Both the position numbers and the translations under genes were made by a program. From NCBI GenBank assembly GCA_019237355.1, contig JAFAHH010000901.1, forward strand, positions 1 to 9,839: a stretch of 9,839 bases of DNA. The letters run 5' to 3'. Source of the stretch: Acetobacteraceae bacterium (GTDB taxonomy: Bacteria; Pseudomonadota; Alphaproteobacteria; Acetobacterales; Acetobacteraceae). Below are positions 1 to 6,585 of this stretch, piece by piece. Below the pieces are notes generated by a model. It saw nothing but the letters and a program-made list of their open reading frames with translations. It did no database searches and had not been told where the DNA came from. The first letter of the stretch is position 1, and each line of letters begins with the position of its first letter.

Positions 1-180
1 TGCAACGATCTCGGTCCCGGTACCCTTCTCCTTGAGGCGCACGGCCTCTTCGACCGCGATCTCATCGAAGGGGTTCATGGACATTTTCACCCCGGCGGTC
101 TCAACCCCTGAGCCGTCGGCCTTGACGCGAACTTTGACGTTGTAATCGACAACCCGTTTGACTGGGACCAAGATTTTCAT
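1..180 (-). CDS. etfB: Electron transfer flavoprotein beta subunit, N-terminal part (cut by window edge)
   Basis: The first 60 codons of a gene that runs off the left edge. The protein begins MKILVPVKRVVDYNVKVRV and continues with the MNPFDEIAVEEAVRLKEKG stretch typical of the beta subunit of electron transfer flavoprotein. EtfB pairs with EtfA to form the soluble FAD/AMP heterodimer that carries electrons from acyl-CoA and related dehydrogenases to ETF:ubiquinone oxidoreductase. The ATG at 178-180 is the natural start because it gives the canonical N-terminus; no strong Shine-Dalgarno sequence is visible ahead of it. The gene lies 135 bases downstream of the HIG1-like gene on the same strand. 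In related genomes etfA usually follows, which would be outside this window. Confidence 0.93.
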   Translation of the reverse strand, partial: MKILVPVKRVVDYNVKVRVKADGSGVETAGVKMSMNPFDEIAVEEAVRLKEKGTGTEIVA

Positions 181-315
181 CGAAACGACCGCGCGCTGCT
201 GGTTGGGTTTATTGACGCGCACAAACGGCGGCGCCGCTCATTCGCGCCAGCAAGAGGCAAGGCAGAGCTTAGGCAGCACGCGATGGGCTGTCAAACAGTC
301 GTTGGCCGCTGCCGC

Positions 316-510
316 TTAGGGCCGCAGCAGGCTCACTAACAGCACGAACAGCAGCAGTGCGGCGGCCTGTAAAATGACCCGCCAGCGCATCAGCATATTC
401 GACCGCTCTGGATCCCGGCCGCCCTGCGCCAAGCCGAACAACCCGGCGAACAACACACCCAGCACCGCGAGCATGAGCAAGGCGACCGGCACAAAGAGGA
501 TTGCCTTCAT
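316..510 (-). CDS. HIG1-domain twin-transmembrane small protein
   Basis: A 64-residue protein with two hydrophobic helices (about residues 3-27 and 46-62) joined by a short polar loop containing GGRDPERSN and then LMRWRVILQ. This pattern, two helices with an SNxLMRWRVxLQ-type motif before the second, matches the small alphaproteobacterial inner-membrane proteins of the HIG1 (hypoxia-induced gene 1) domain family. In mitochondria such proteins associate with respiratory complexes; the bacterial role is poorly defined. The length is normal for the family. It precedes etfB on the same strand, an arrangement known in alphaproteobacteria. An AAAGGGA tract lies about 12 bases before the ATG and an AGGG directly abuts it, so the ribosome site is not clear. 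It is divergent from the MscS gene across about 110 bases. Confidence 0.85.
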   Translation of the reverse strand: MKAILFVPVALLMLAVLGVLFAGLFGLAQGGRDPERSNMLMRWRVILQAAALLLFVLLVSLLRP

Positions 511-621
511 GCCCTAGAGATAATCCCTTTCTGGGACGTTACACGCCGCGTCAGAGATTTTATTTGAGTTCATTGCGCCGTACAGTTGACCCCCAGGCCT
601 CGCTTGTGGTCGGACCGGCAA
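511..621. other. Divergent intergenic region between HIG1-like gene and MscS gene
   Basis: About 110 bases separate the minus-strand HIG1-like gene from the plus-strand channel gene, so promoters for both must lie here or overlap the coding ends. The stretch around 555-580 is AT-richer than its surroundings. I could not find a convincing -35/-10 pair, operator palindrome or terminator. A TTGACC at 585-590 resembles a -35 box but has no good -10 partner at the right distance. Confidence 0.4.
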
Positions 622-3051
622 ATGAGCCGCTTGTTCCTAATCGCAATCCTAGTAGTCCTGGCGGCTTGGCATCCTGCCTGGGCCCAGCTTGGCGCACCAA
701 GGACGGCGCCGCCCACCCAGAGTGCGCCGTCTCAAACTGCGCCCGCGCCGCCGGCCGCTGCTCCACCGGCGATAGCACCGGCGCCAAAGCCGCCAGCGCC
801 AGCTTCCGCCGCACCGCTCACGCCAGAGCAGCTCGATCAGCTTGTGGCCACTTTGAAGGATGATCAGAAGCGCGCCCAGCTTATCGCCACGCTCGAAGCG
901 CTCGCCAAAGCTGCGCCGCCCGGGGAGGGGGGCAATGCGACGCCGAAGAAGGAGCTGAGGATTCCTCTCGCCCCAGGTAGCCTGGGGGCCCAAGTGCTCG
1001 AAAGCACCAGCGGATTTCTCACCCAGATCGAAGCCGAAGCGGTCTCGACGTTCGGTGCGGTGCGCAGCATCCCCTCCTTCTGGAGCTGGCTCATCACTAT
1101 GACGACCGATCCACTCGCGCGCGAGCGGCTGTTTGATACGGCCTGGCGCCTTGCAGTAGTGCTGGTCGCCGGGTGGGCTGCGCAACGGGGTGGGGCCTGG
1201 GCTCTCCGCCGGCCGTCAGAGGCGCTCCTCGCGATCACGCCCGACCACGCCGGCGACAATTCCCTCACGGAGGCCGAGGAGGAGACCCCCAGCGGGGCTG
1301 GCGGTTCGCGAGCAGTGCAACTCGCGCGGCGGACCCGGCCTTCGGCATTGGCCATGCTGCGGCGGATGCCCTATGCGCTCGCCGGGTTGGTGTTGAATCT
1401 TATACCCGTGCTGGTCTTCGCCATTGCCGGGCACGTCGCTGCGACCGCTATTGCGGATACGCGGCAGACCCGGCTTGTTCTGCTGGCTGTGGTCGATGCG
1501 GTGATTCTTTGTCAGGTGCTGCTTTGCATCGCCCGGATGATGTTCTCGCCGTCGGAAAGAAACTTGCGCTTGCTGCTGGTCTCCGACGAAGGCGCGAGTT
1601 ACGGGATGCGTTGGACCCAGCGAATCGTGGTGGTCAGCATCTTTGGCTACACGGCGGCGCAAGTCGGCCTGCTGTTCGGGCTTTCACCTGCGGCGTATGT
1701 GGGGGTGCTTAAGGCGGTTAGCCTGATCGACCACGTGTTCCTATGCATCATCGTCATCCAGAAGCGCCAAGTCGTCGCGCGATGGATCCGTGGCCGGGCG
1801 GAGGAGGAGGGGATTGCCGCGATCTTGCGGAGGCGCTTCGCCGCCACCTGGCATTGGGTTGCGGTATTTTACATCATCGCACTCTGGCTGGTTTGGGCGG
1901 TGGAGCTGCCCAATGGACCCGTGCTCCTCCTACACTTTTTCATCATCACTACCTTCGTGGGGATCGGCGCCCGGGTCACTCTGATCGTGGTGCTCGGCAG
2001 CCTGGACCGGAGCTTCCGGATCAGTCCCGAGGCAGCCCAGCGCTTTCCGGGACTGGAGGCGCGGGCCCGTGTCTACCACCGCTTGCTGCGGACCGCGCTT
2101 TCCTTCCTGGTTCTGGGCTCAGCAATTGGGTTCCTGCTGGAATTTTGGGGTGTCGACGTGTTCGGGTGGCTGGCCGACAGCCCGCTCGGGGAACGGGTCG
2201 TCTCAGCCCTGATCACCATTGCGGTTTCGGTGCTGGCGGCGTTGGCGGTTTGGGAACTGGCCAATGCCGCGGTGGCCCGCCGACTCGCACGCCTAAGTGC
2301 TGAGGGGCACTTGGCGCGATCCGCCCGGCTGCGCACGTTACTTCCCCTGGTGCGCACACTTCTGCTGGTTACGATAGCAATCATTGTCGGCCTGATGGTG
2401 CTTAGCGAAATTGGCGTGAATATCGCGCCTCTGCTCGCCGGCGCCGGGATTGTCGGTGTCGCAATCGGCTTCGGTTCGCAGAAGCTGGTGCAAGACTTGA
2501 TTACGGGCCTGTTCCTGCTGCTGGAGAATGCGATGCAGGTCGGGGATTGGGTCACGGTCTCGGGGCTCTCGGGCACGGTCGAGAACCTCTCGATGCGCAC
2601 GATCCGCCTGCGAGCGCCTGATGGCTCGGTGCACATTATCCCGTTCAGTGCGGTTACCAGCGTAACCAATACGAACCGGGGTTTCCGGAACGCGCTGATC
2701 AGCGTCGATGTGGCGTACCGGGAGGATACAGACCGGGTCAGCCAGGTGCTAAAGGACATCGTGTCGGAGATGCGCAAAGAACCTGGTTTTCGGGACCAGA
2801 TCCTCGGGCAGTTCGAGCTTTGGGGGGTGGACCGCGTGGATGCGACCAGCGTCACGATTGCCGGCCAGATCGTCTGCACCGATGCCGGCCGAGATCCCGT
2901 GCAGCGGGAGTTCAATGGCCGGGTAAAGAAAAGATTTCAGGAGCTTGGGATCGAAATGGCGCTGCCCACGCACAACGTGGTTTTGCAGGAGGCGTCTCCG
3001 GCCATGCCGGTGCGGCGCCATTTTGCGCCTGAACAGCAAGCTGCCCAATGA
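622..3051 (+). CDS. Large MscS-family mechanosensitive ion channel
   Basis: An 809-residue inner-membrane channel of the mechanosensitive MscS superfamily, which opens under membrane tension to release small solutes during hypo-osmotic shock. From the ATG at 622 the protein begins with a signal peptide (MSRLFLIAILVVLAAWHPAWA, cleavage predicted before Q22). A Pro/Ala-rich periplasmic linker follows (about 23-66), then a helical segment and many membrane helices (about 174-190, 255-278, 284-306, 333-354, 368-380, 410-426, 434-458, 492-508, 525-546, 578-598). The C-terminal core is diagnostic: the Gly/Ala-rich pore helix LLAGAGIVGVAIGFGSQKLV at about 604-623, then the beta domain with VGDWVTVSG and GTVENLSMRTIRLR, and an alpha/beta cytoplasmic domain. 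Small E. coli MscS has about 286 residues, so this is a long, extra-helix type. A TTG in the same frame at 586 would add 12 residues ahead of the signal peptide, so 622 is preferred. The stop overlaps the next gene's start (ATGA). Confidence 0.93.
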   Translation: MSRLFLIAILVVLAAWHPAWAQLGAPRTAPPTQSAPSQTAPAPPAAAPPAIAPAPKPPAPASAAPLTPEQLDQLVATLKDDQKRAQLIATLEALAKAAPPGEGGNATPKKELRIPLAPGSLGAQVLESTSGFLTQIEAEAVSTFGAVRSIPSFWSWLITMTTDPLARERLFDTAWRLAVVLVAGWAAQRGGAWALRRPSEALLAITPDHAGDNSLTEAEEETPSGAGGSRAVQLARRTRPSALAMLRRMPYALAGLVLNLIPVLVFAIAGHVAATAIADTRQTRLVLLAVVDAVILCQVLLCIARMMFSPSERNLRLLLVSDEGASYGMRWTQRIVVVSIFGYTAAQVGLLFGLSPAAYVGVLKAVSLIDHVFLCIIVIQKRQVVARWIRGRAEEEGIAAILRRRFAATWHWVAVFYIIALWLVWAVELPNGPVLLLHFFIITTFVGIGARVTLIVVLGSLDRSFRISPEAAQRFPGLEARARVYHRLLRTALSFLVLGSAIGFLLEFWGVDVFGWLADSPLGERVVSALITIAVSVLAALAVWELANAAVARRLARLSAEGHLARSARLRTLLPLVRTLLLVTIAIIVGLMVLSEIGVNIAPLLAGAGIVGVAIGFGSQKLVQDLITGLFLLLENAMQVGDWVTVSGLSGTVENLSMRTIRLRAPDGSVHIIPFSAVTSVTNTNRGFRNALISVDVAYREDTDRVSQVLKDIVSEMRKEPGFRDQILGQFELWGVDRVDATSVTIAGQIVCTDAGRDPVQREFNGRVKKRFQELGIEMALPTHNVVLQEASPAMPVRRHFAPEQQAAQ

Positions 3052-3752
3052 GCGATCTTGTAACTCAAATCCGGCGTGACGGTTACGCCTTTGTCGATGG
3101 CCCGGCGATGCGCGCCATTTTGGAAGCCAATGGCTCGCTCGCCGATTGGGAGGCCTTTGCCGCAAGCTGGGGCGATCTTGGGCTGGATACATATATGGCG
3201 GATGGGGGCCGGTACCGGAAACGGCGGTTCGCCGCCTATCGGGCCGGGCCGGATGGTATCGGGCGGAAAACGCACCAGCCGCATTATCAGAGCCGCGATT
3301 ACAACCCGCTGCATGGGGACATTGAGCGCTGGTTCGAGCCCGTTCTGCCTGAAATCGGGGCGGGGCCGAGCATGCAGACAATCTTACAAACCTGCCGCGG
3401 CCTGTTCGATCAGCTTACGCCGGGGGCCAGTTGGCACATCGAAGTGCACCAGTTCCGGATCGAGGCACGGGTGGAGGAGGAGGGGAGGCCCACGCCCGAA
3501 GGCATGCACCGCGATGGGGTGGATCACGTCTTGGTGCTGCTCATCCATCGCGAGAATATCCGCAGCGGCGTTACCACCATCAACGATCTCGAAGGCCACG
3601 TCCTCGGGAGTTTCACCCTGGCCCAGCCATTCGATTCGGCGTTGGTCGATGATCGCCGGGTGATGCATGGGGTGACCCCGGTCGAGCCGGTTGATCCGGA
3701 GCGGCCCGGGTTTCGGGACGTGTTGGTGGTGACCTTCCGGCGGGAGGATTAG
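3048..3752 (+). CDS. 2-oxoglutarate/Fe(II) dioxygenase, amino-acid hydroxylase-like family
   Basis: A 234-residue soluble protein resembling the 2OG-Fe dioxygenase family that includes bacterial L-isoleucine 4-hydroxylase (IDO). These enzymes use Fe(II), O2 and 2-oxoglutarate to hydroxylate a free amino acid, giving succinate and CO2. The expected metal triad is visible: H154 and D156 in GMHRDGVDH and H207 in VMHGVTPV. R223 in GFRDVLVVTFR is a likely 2-oxoglutarate-binding residue. The N-terminal half (RDGYAFVDGPAM, then YRKRRFAAY and THQPHYQSRDYNPLHGD) also fits this family, and the length is typical. The real substrate cannot be told from sequence. The ATG at 3048 overlaps the stop of the channel gene by four bases, so translation is probably coupled. 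The 3' end faces the cyclase locus, 52 bases away; no clear terminator hairpin with a T-run is seen between them. Confidence 0.85.
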   Translation: MSDLVTQIRRDGYAFVDGPAMRAILEANGSLADWEAFAASWGDLGLDTYMADGGRYRKRRFAAYRAGPDGIGRKTHQPHYQSRDYNPLHGDIERWFEPVLPEIGAGPSMQTILQTCRGLFDQLTPGASWHIEVHQFRIEARVEEEGRPTPEGMHRDGVDHVLVLLIHRENIRSGVTTINDLEGHVLGSFTLAQPFDSALVDDRRVMHGVTPVEPVDPERPGFRDVLVVTFRRED

Positions 3753-3804
3753 GTTCATCGGCTGCTGAGTGGCGGCGAATGAGGCGGACGCGAGACAGCG
3801 GCCT

Positions 3805-4728
3805 TCAGCGCGCTTCAAGAATGAGCGGAGCCTTCGGCAGGTCGTGCGCATCCCATGCCTCCCAGCCGCCGCGGTACCAATAGACATTCCGGTATCCGAG
3901 CGCCACCAAGCGCAAGGCTGCGTTTCGGGCATACCAGCGATTGATGTTGTAGCTGAAGACCACGATGGGGTGCTCGCGATCGTCGCCCAGCAGCTCATGC
4001 ATCGTGCGCCGCAGTTTCGCCTGGATCTCGTCATCCATAGTCCCGCCACCTGGCATGTCGATATGCACTGCGCCCGGGATCGTCGGGTTGAATCGCGGTT
4101 CCACCGTCGTCAGAACAAGCGGTTTGCTCTCGGCCAATAGGCGCTGCATCTCTTCCGTGCGGATCGTCTTGGCGCCAGGGACGCTCATCGGCGTCGGCTC
4201 ATCTGCTCTCGTGGACTCGCGCAGTTCGGCAGTCGATGGAACGCCGCTGTCGGCTTCCTCGTCGAGATGATCCCGCAGCCCCGCGCGCCGCAGGCCTTCA
4301 GCGATACGCTGTTCCTGACGAATATGCGCAGGATCAGCATAGTGAGGAATGCCCCGCATCCACGAGCGCACGGTCGTATCCATCCCCTGCTTAGATTTCA
4401 TCGCCTCCGATAACAGCCGGTGGGCATCGTCAAGCCGATTGCTGAGGGCATAGGCGCTGGCGAGCAGAAAGCGCGCCGTTCCGTGCGGATCGACAAGCGG
4501 CAAATCCAGGCCCGGCGTTTCGGGCAGTAGCTGGGTGTCCGTCTGCAGCGACTGCTCGAGCCAGCTGATCGCGTCGTTATCCCGTCCGACATCCAGTAAC
4601 AGACGGCCGAGATTCACCTCTAGTACCGCAATATTGGGCGTGCGGGGATTGAGCCGCACCGCCTTCTCGAGAAGGGGAATCGCCGGTTCGGGCGGTCCCC
4701 AGGGCAGCTCGAGCAGATTCTGGTCTGG
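3805..4728 (-). pseudogene. C-terminal part of frameshifted cyclase gene: TPR repeats and rhodanese-like domain
   Basis: This is the downstream half of the cyclase locus that starts at 6254/6299, in a different reading frame from the upstream half. From about 4718 it reads NLLELPWGPPEPAIPLLEKAV: TPR-like helices (PAIPLLEKAVRLNP, then NDAISWLEQSLQ), a linker, and a C-terminal rhodanese-like domain (about 4167-3823) ending in NVYWYRGGWEAW. The loop where active rhodaneses carry the catalytic Cys reads SYNINRW, with no Cys, so sulfurtransfer is unlikely and a binding role is more plausible. From memory, related cyclase-linked rhodanese tails also lack this Cys. An ATG at 4797 opens this frame, but the residues before about 4722 are an out-of-frame reading of the upstream gene, and no independent ribosome site is evident. 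Either the gene is broken or the frameshift is a sequencing or assembly error. The stop is 52 bases from the convergent dioxygenase gene. Confidence 0.75.
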
Positions 4729-6254
4729 GCGGCGATTCCTGCAGCGCTGGAGTCGACCTCCAGCAGTGTGCGGAACGTTGCGGTCGAGTCCGCCCATTGT
4801 TGTTGCCTTCGTTGCAGGAGGAATTTCGCGATCAACACATCCGGCGATCCCGGGGCTCGCTGTTCCGCCTTCGCGATTAATTGGGCGGCGCGGTTTCCGA
4901 ATACCTGATCATTGAACAGGCGAAGCAACATCGATGCGACGCCGGCTATCGCAGGGACCGACTCTGGGTCCAGCTCGAGCGCTTGCTCGTAAAGCCCGGC
5001 CGCAATCATATAATGCGCCAAGGTCGGCGGCTGATTGAGCGTGGAGCGGGCACGCATGACCAGGTCGAAAGCGGCGGGGTTGCCCGCATGGGCCTTTGTG
5101 TTCCGCAACGCCTCCACATCGACGAGATTTACATTCAGCGCTGAGCCAATGCGCTCAACAATGGCTTCTTGGCCGGCGCCGAGATCGCGTATCGGCTCGT
5201 CGAACCGCTCCGCCCAGACATGTGCCCCCGTATCCGTGGACACGAGCTGCGCGTTCACACGGACGACATCGCCGAGTTTACGCACGCTGCCTTCGACCAC
5301 GTAGCGCGCGCCGAGCTGCCGGCCGGCCTCCCGCACGTCAACGGCCCGGCCCTTGTAGGTGAAGGCGGATTCCCGAGCGATGACGAGAGCGCCGGCCAAG
5401 TGCGAGAGATCCGTGGTCAGGTCCTCGGCAATCCCATCGGCAAGATAGGCCTGCTCGGGATCGCCGCTTAGGTTCTCAAGAGGTAGGACAGCGATCGACA
5501 ACGGTTCGCCGGTCGTTTCGCTGGACAGGTGGACAGGCCCCGGCATTGCCCCCGCCTCGTGGTGATGTTGGCGGAACCACCATGCTCCGCCTCCCAAGGC
5601 GAGCAGGAGCAACCCAACTAGGGCAAACCCGGCAAGCGCACTTTGTCGGCGGGAGCGGCGAGCGTCTGGAATGGTAGCCGACCCAGCGGCGCTATCGAGG
5701 CGCAGCACGAATGCCTCTACCGGCCGGGCGATGTTCTTCAGAGAAAGCGCCCCGAGCGGCTCAAAAGGCAGGCTCAACCTGCCGCGCACGTGGTCGTACA
5801 CGGCACGGCTGACGCATACTCCGCCGGCGGGACAAACCGCCTGCAATCGGGCGGCGATGTTGATGCCATCGCCATAGATGTCGATTGAATCATCTTTAAC
5901 GATATCGGCAATCTCGACGCCGGCACGAAGCCGGATCACCCGGTCGGGCGGCGCGTCACCGTCGTACTCGGGAACCCGCCGCTGGAAGTCGATGGCGCAA
6001 CGTACCGCGGCAGTGATGCTCGGGAACTCGATCATCATCGAGTCGCCGGCGGTATTCACGACCCGCGCCCCATGCCGGCGGATTTCCGGATCGATGAGCT
6101 CCTTGCGCAGGAGGCGCAGCCGATGCACCGTTCCCTTATCGTCGAGCCCGATCAGGCGGCTATAACCGACGACATCAGCAAACACCACCGCAACGAGCTT
6201 GCGCGCGTCGCGAATGGCGGACTCGTCTGTTCCGTTCCCAGGCTCTCTCTCCAT
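4620..6254 (-). CDS. Class III adenylate/guanylate cyclase with TolB-like domain and TPRs (N-terminal part, frameshifted)
   Basis: The upstream part of a long signalling protein, predicted to make cAMP (or cGMP) from ATP (or GTP). Residue numbers here run from an upstream in-frame ATG at 6299. The catalytic domain (about 33-200) shows metal-binding D42 in VVFADVVGYSR and D86 in NTAGDSMMIEF, and transition-state N147 and R151 in IYGDGINIAARLQ. One membrane helix follows (about 221-241), then a TolB/FlgO-like domain (about 268-370, SIAVLPLENLSGDPEQAYLA and YVVEGSVRK), then TPR-like helices. The frame is sound to about residue 525 (GIAAQ, near 4725). After that it leaves the family pattern and stops at 4620, while the expected continuation is found in another frame (3805-4728). 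The start is uncertain: ATG 6254 gives MEREPGNG and a shorter tail before the cyclase domain, ATG 6299 adds 15 residues, and neither has a good ribosome site. Confidence 0.85.
   Translation of the reverse strand: MEREPGNGTDESAIRDARKLVAVVFADVVGYSRLIGLDDKGTVHRLRLLRKELIDPEIRRHGARVVNTAGDSMMIEFPSITAAVRCAIDFQRRVPEYDGDAPPDRVIRLRAGVEIADIVKDDSIDIYGDGINIAARLQAVCPAGGVCVSRAVYDHVRGRLSLPFEPLGALSLKNIARPVEAFVLRLDSAAGSATIPDARRSRRQSALAGFALVGLLLLALGGGAWWFRQHHHEAGAMPGPVHLSSETTGEPLSIAVLPLENLSGDPEQAYLADGIAEDLTTDLSHLAGALVIARESAFTYKGRAVDVREAGRQLGARYVVEGSVRKLGDVVRVNAQLVSTDTGAHVWAERFDEPIRDLGAGQEAIVERIGSALNVNLVDVEALRNTKAHAGNPAAFDLVMRARSTLNQPPTLAHYMIAAGLYEQALELDPESVPAIAGVASMLLRLFNDQVFGNRAAQLIAKAEQRAPGSPDVLIAKFLLQRRQQQWADSTATFRTLLEVDSSAAGIAAQTRICSSCPGDRPNRRFPFSRRRCGSIPARPILRY
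4719..4728. repeat. 5-bp tandem duplication (TCTGG x2) at the cyclase frameshift
   Basis: On the plus strand TCTGG occurs twice in direct succession (CCAGA CCAGA on the coding strand). Removing one copy turns the coding strand into ATC GCC GCC CAG AAT CTG CTC GAG CTG. That joins the upstream frame (GIAAQ) directly to the downstream frame (NLLELPWGPPEP) with no lost or extra residues. The duplication is therefore the simplest explanation of the frame change. Confidence 0.75.
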
Positions 6255-6299
6255 GGCGGATCTGTGTCGGCCAAGCACGCGAGTATATCCAGAACCCAT

Positions 6300-6585
6300 C
6301 CCGTTTGAAAGAACATTCCCGGCGCTGCTCGAATTAACCCTGCGCTGCAGGGGATGCGGCGGGACCGGGCATCAACTCGCCGTGACGTGACCCATCGTTC
6401 TCGGCAATCGATAGGGCGATTGGCATAATCCGAGCCGTGACGAAGAGTGTCATGCCAAGCAGAAGCAGGTGCTGTCCTCCCGCGATTCGATGATCCGGGC
6501 AGTCTTCCCGGCGTAGGAGTCCCCACTTGAGGAGCAGGCCGAGCGCGCCGCTGGGAAGTCACGTCCCAACCGAAAGGAGCAGGTT
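6300..6585. other. Divergent intergenic region between cyclase and HD phosphohydrolase genes
   Basis: About 286 non-coding bases (331 if the cyclase starts at 6254) between two divergent genes. Seen here: a short perfect hairpin CCCTGC-GCT-GCAGGG at 6338-6352; an 8-base inverted pair, GACGTGAC at 6384-6391 and GTCACGTC at 6558-6565; TGAC-N7-GTCA at 6438-6452; a CATAAT at 6424-6429 that resembles a -10 box but lacks a good -35; and TGGGA-N7-TCCCA at 6552-6568. None matches a regulator consensus I can name with confidence. Open frames crossing this region have no recognisable protein content. Confidence 0.4.
6573..6579 (+). promoter_or_regulatory. Strong Shine-Dalgarno sequence of the HD gene
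   Basis: AAAGGAG lies six bases before the ATG at 6586. This is the clearest ribosome binding site in the window, and it fixes the start of the HD-domain gene. Confidence 0.8.

Noticed and set aside
586..621. TTG start at 586 for the MscS gene
   Set aside because: It would place 12 charged/polar residues ahead of a clear signal peptide that begins at the ATG at 622.
2073..2915. Long minus-strand open frame (280 residues) inside the MscS gene
   Set aside because: It is antisense to the strongly supported pore and beta domains of the channel. Its translation is rich in Ser/Arg/Thr with no recognisable domain, typical of a shadow frame in GC-rich DNA.
4700..4740. Programmed ribosomal frameshift joining the two cyclase frames
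   Set aside because: No slippery heptamer or clear downstream stem is seen at the junction, and a 5-bp tandem duplication explains the frame change exactly.
6152..6562. Minus-strand frame of 136 residues across the cyclase start and the intergenic region
   Set aside because: It is out of frame with the cyclase domain, rich in Arg/Pro/Ser, and contains no recognisable motif.
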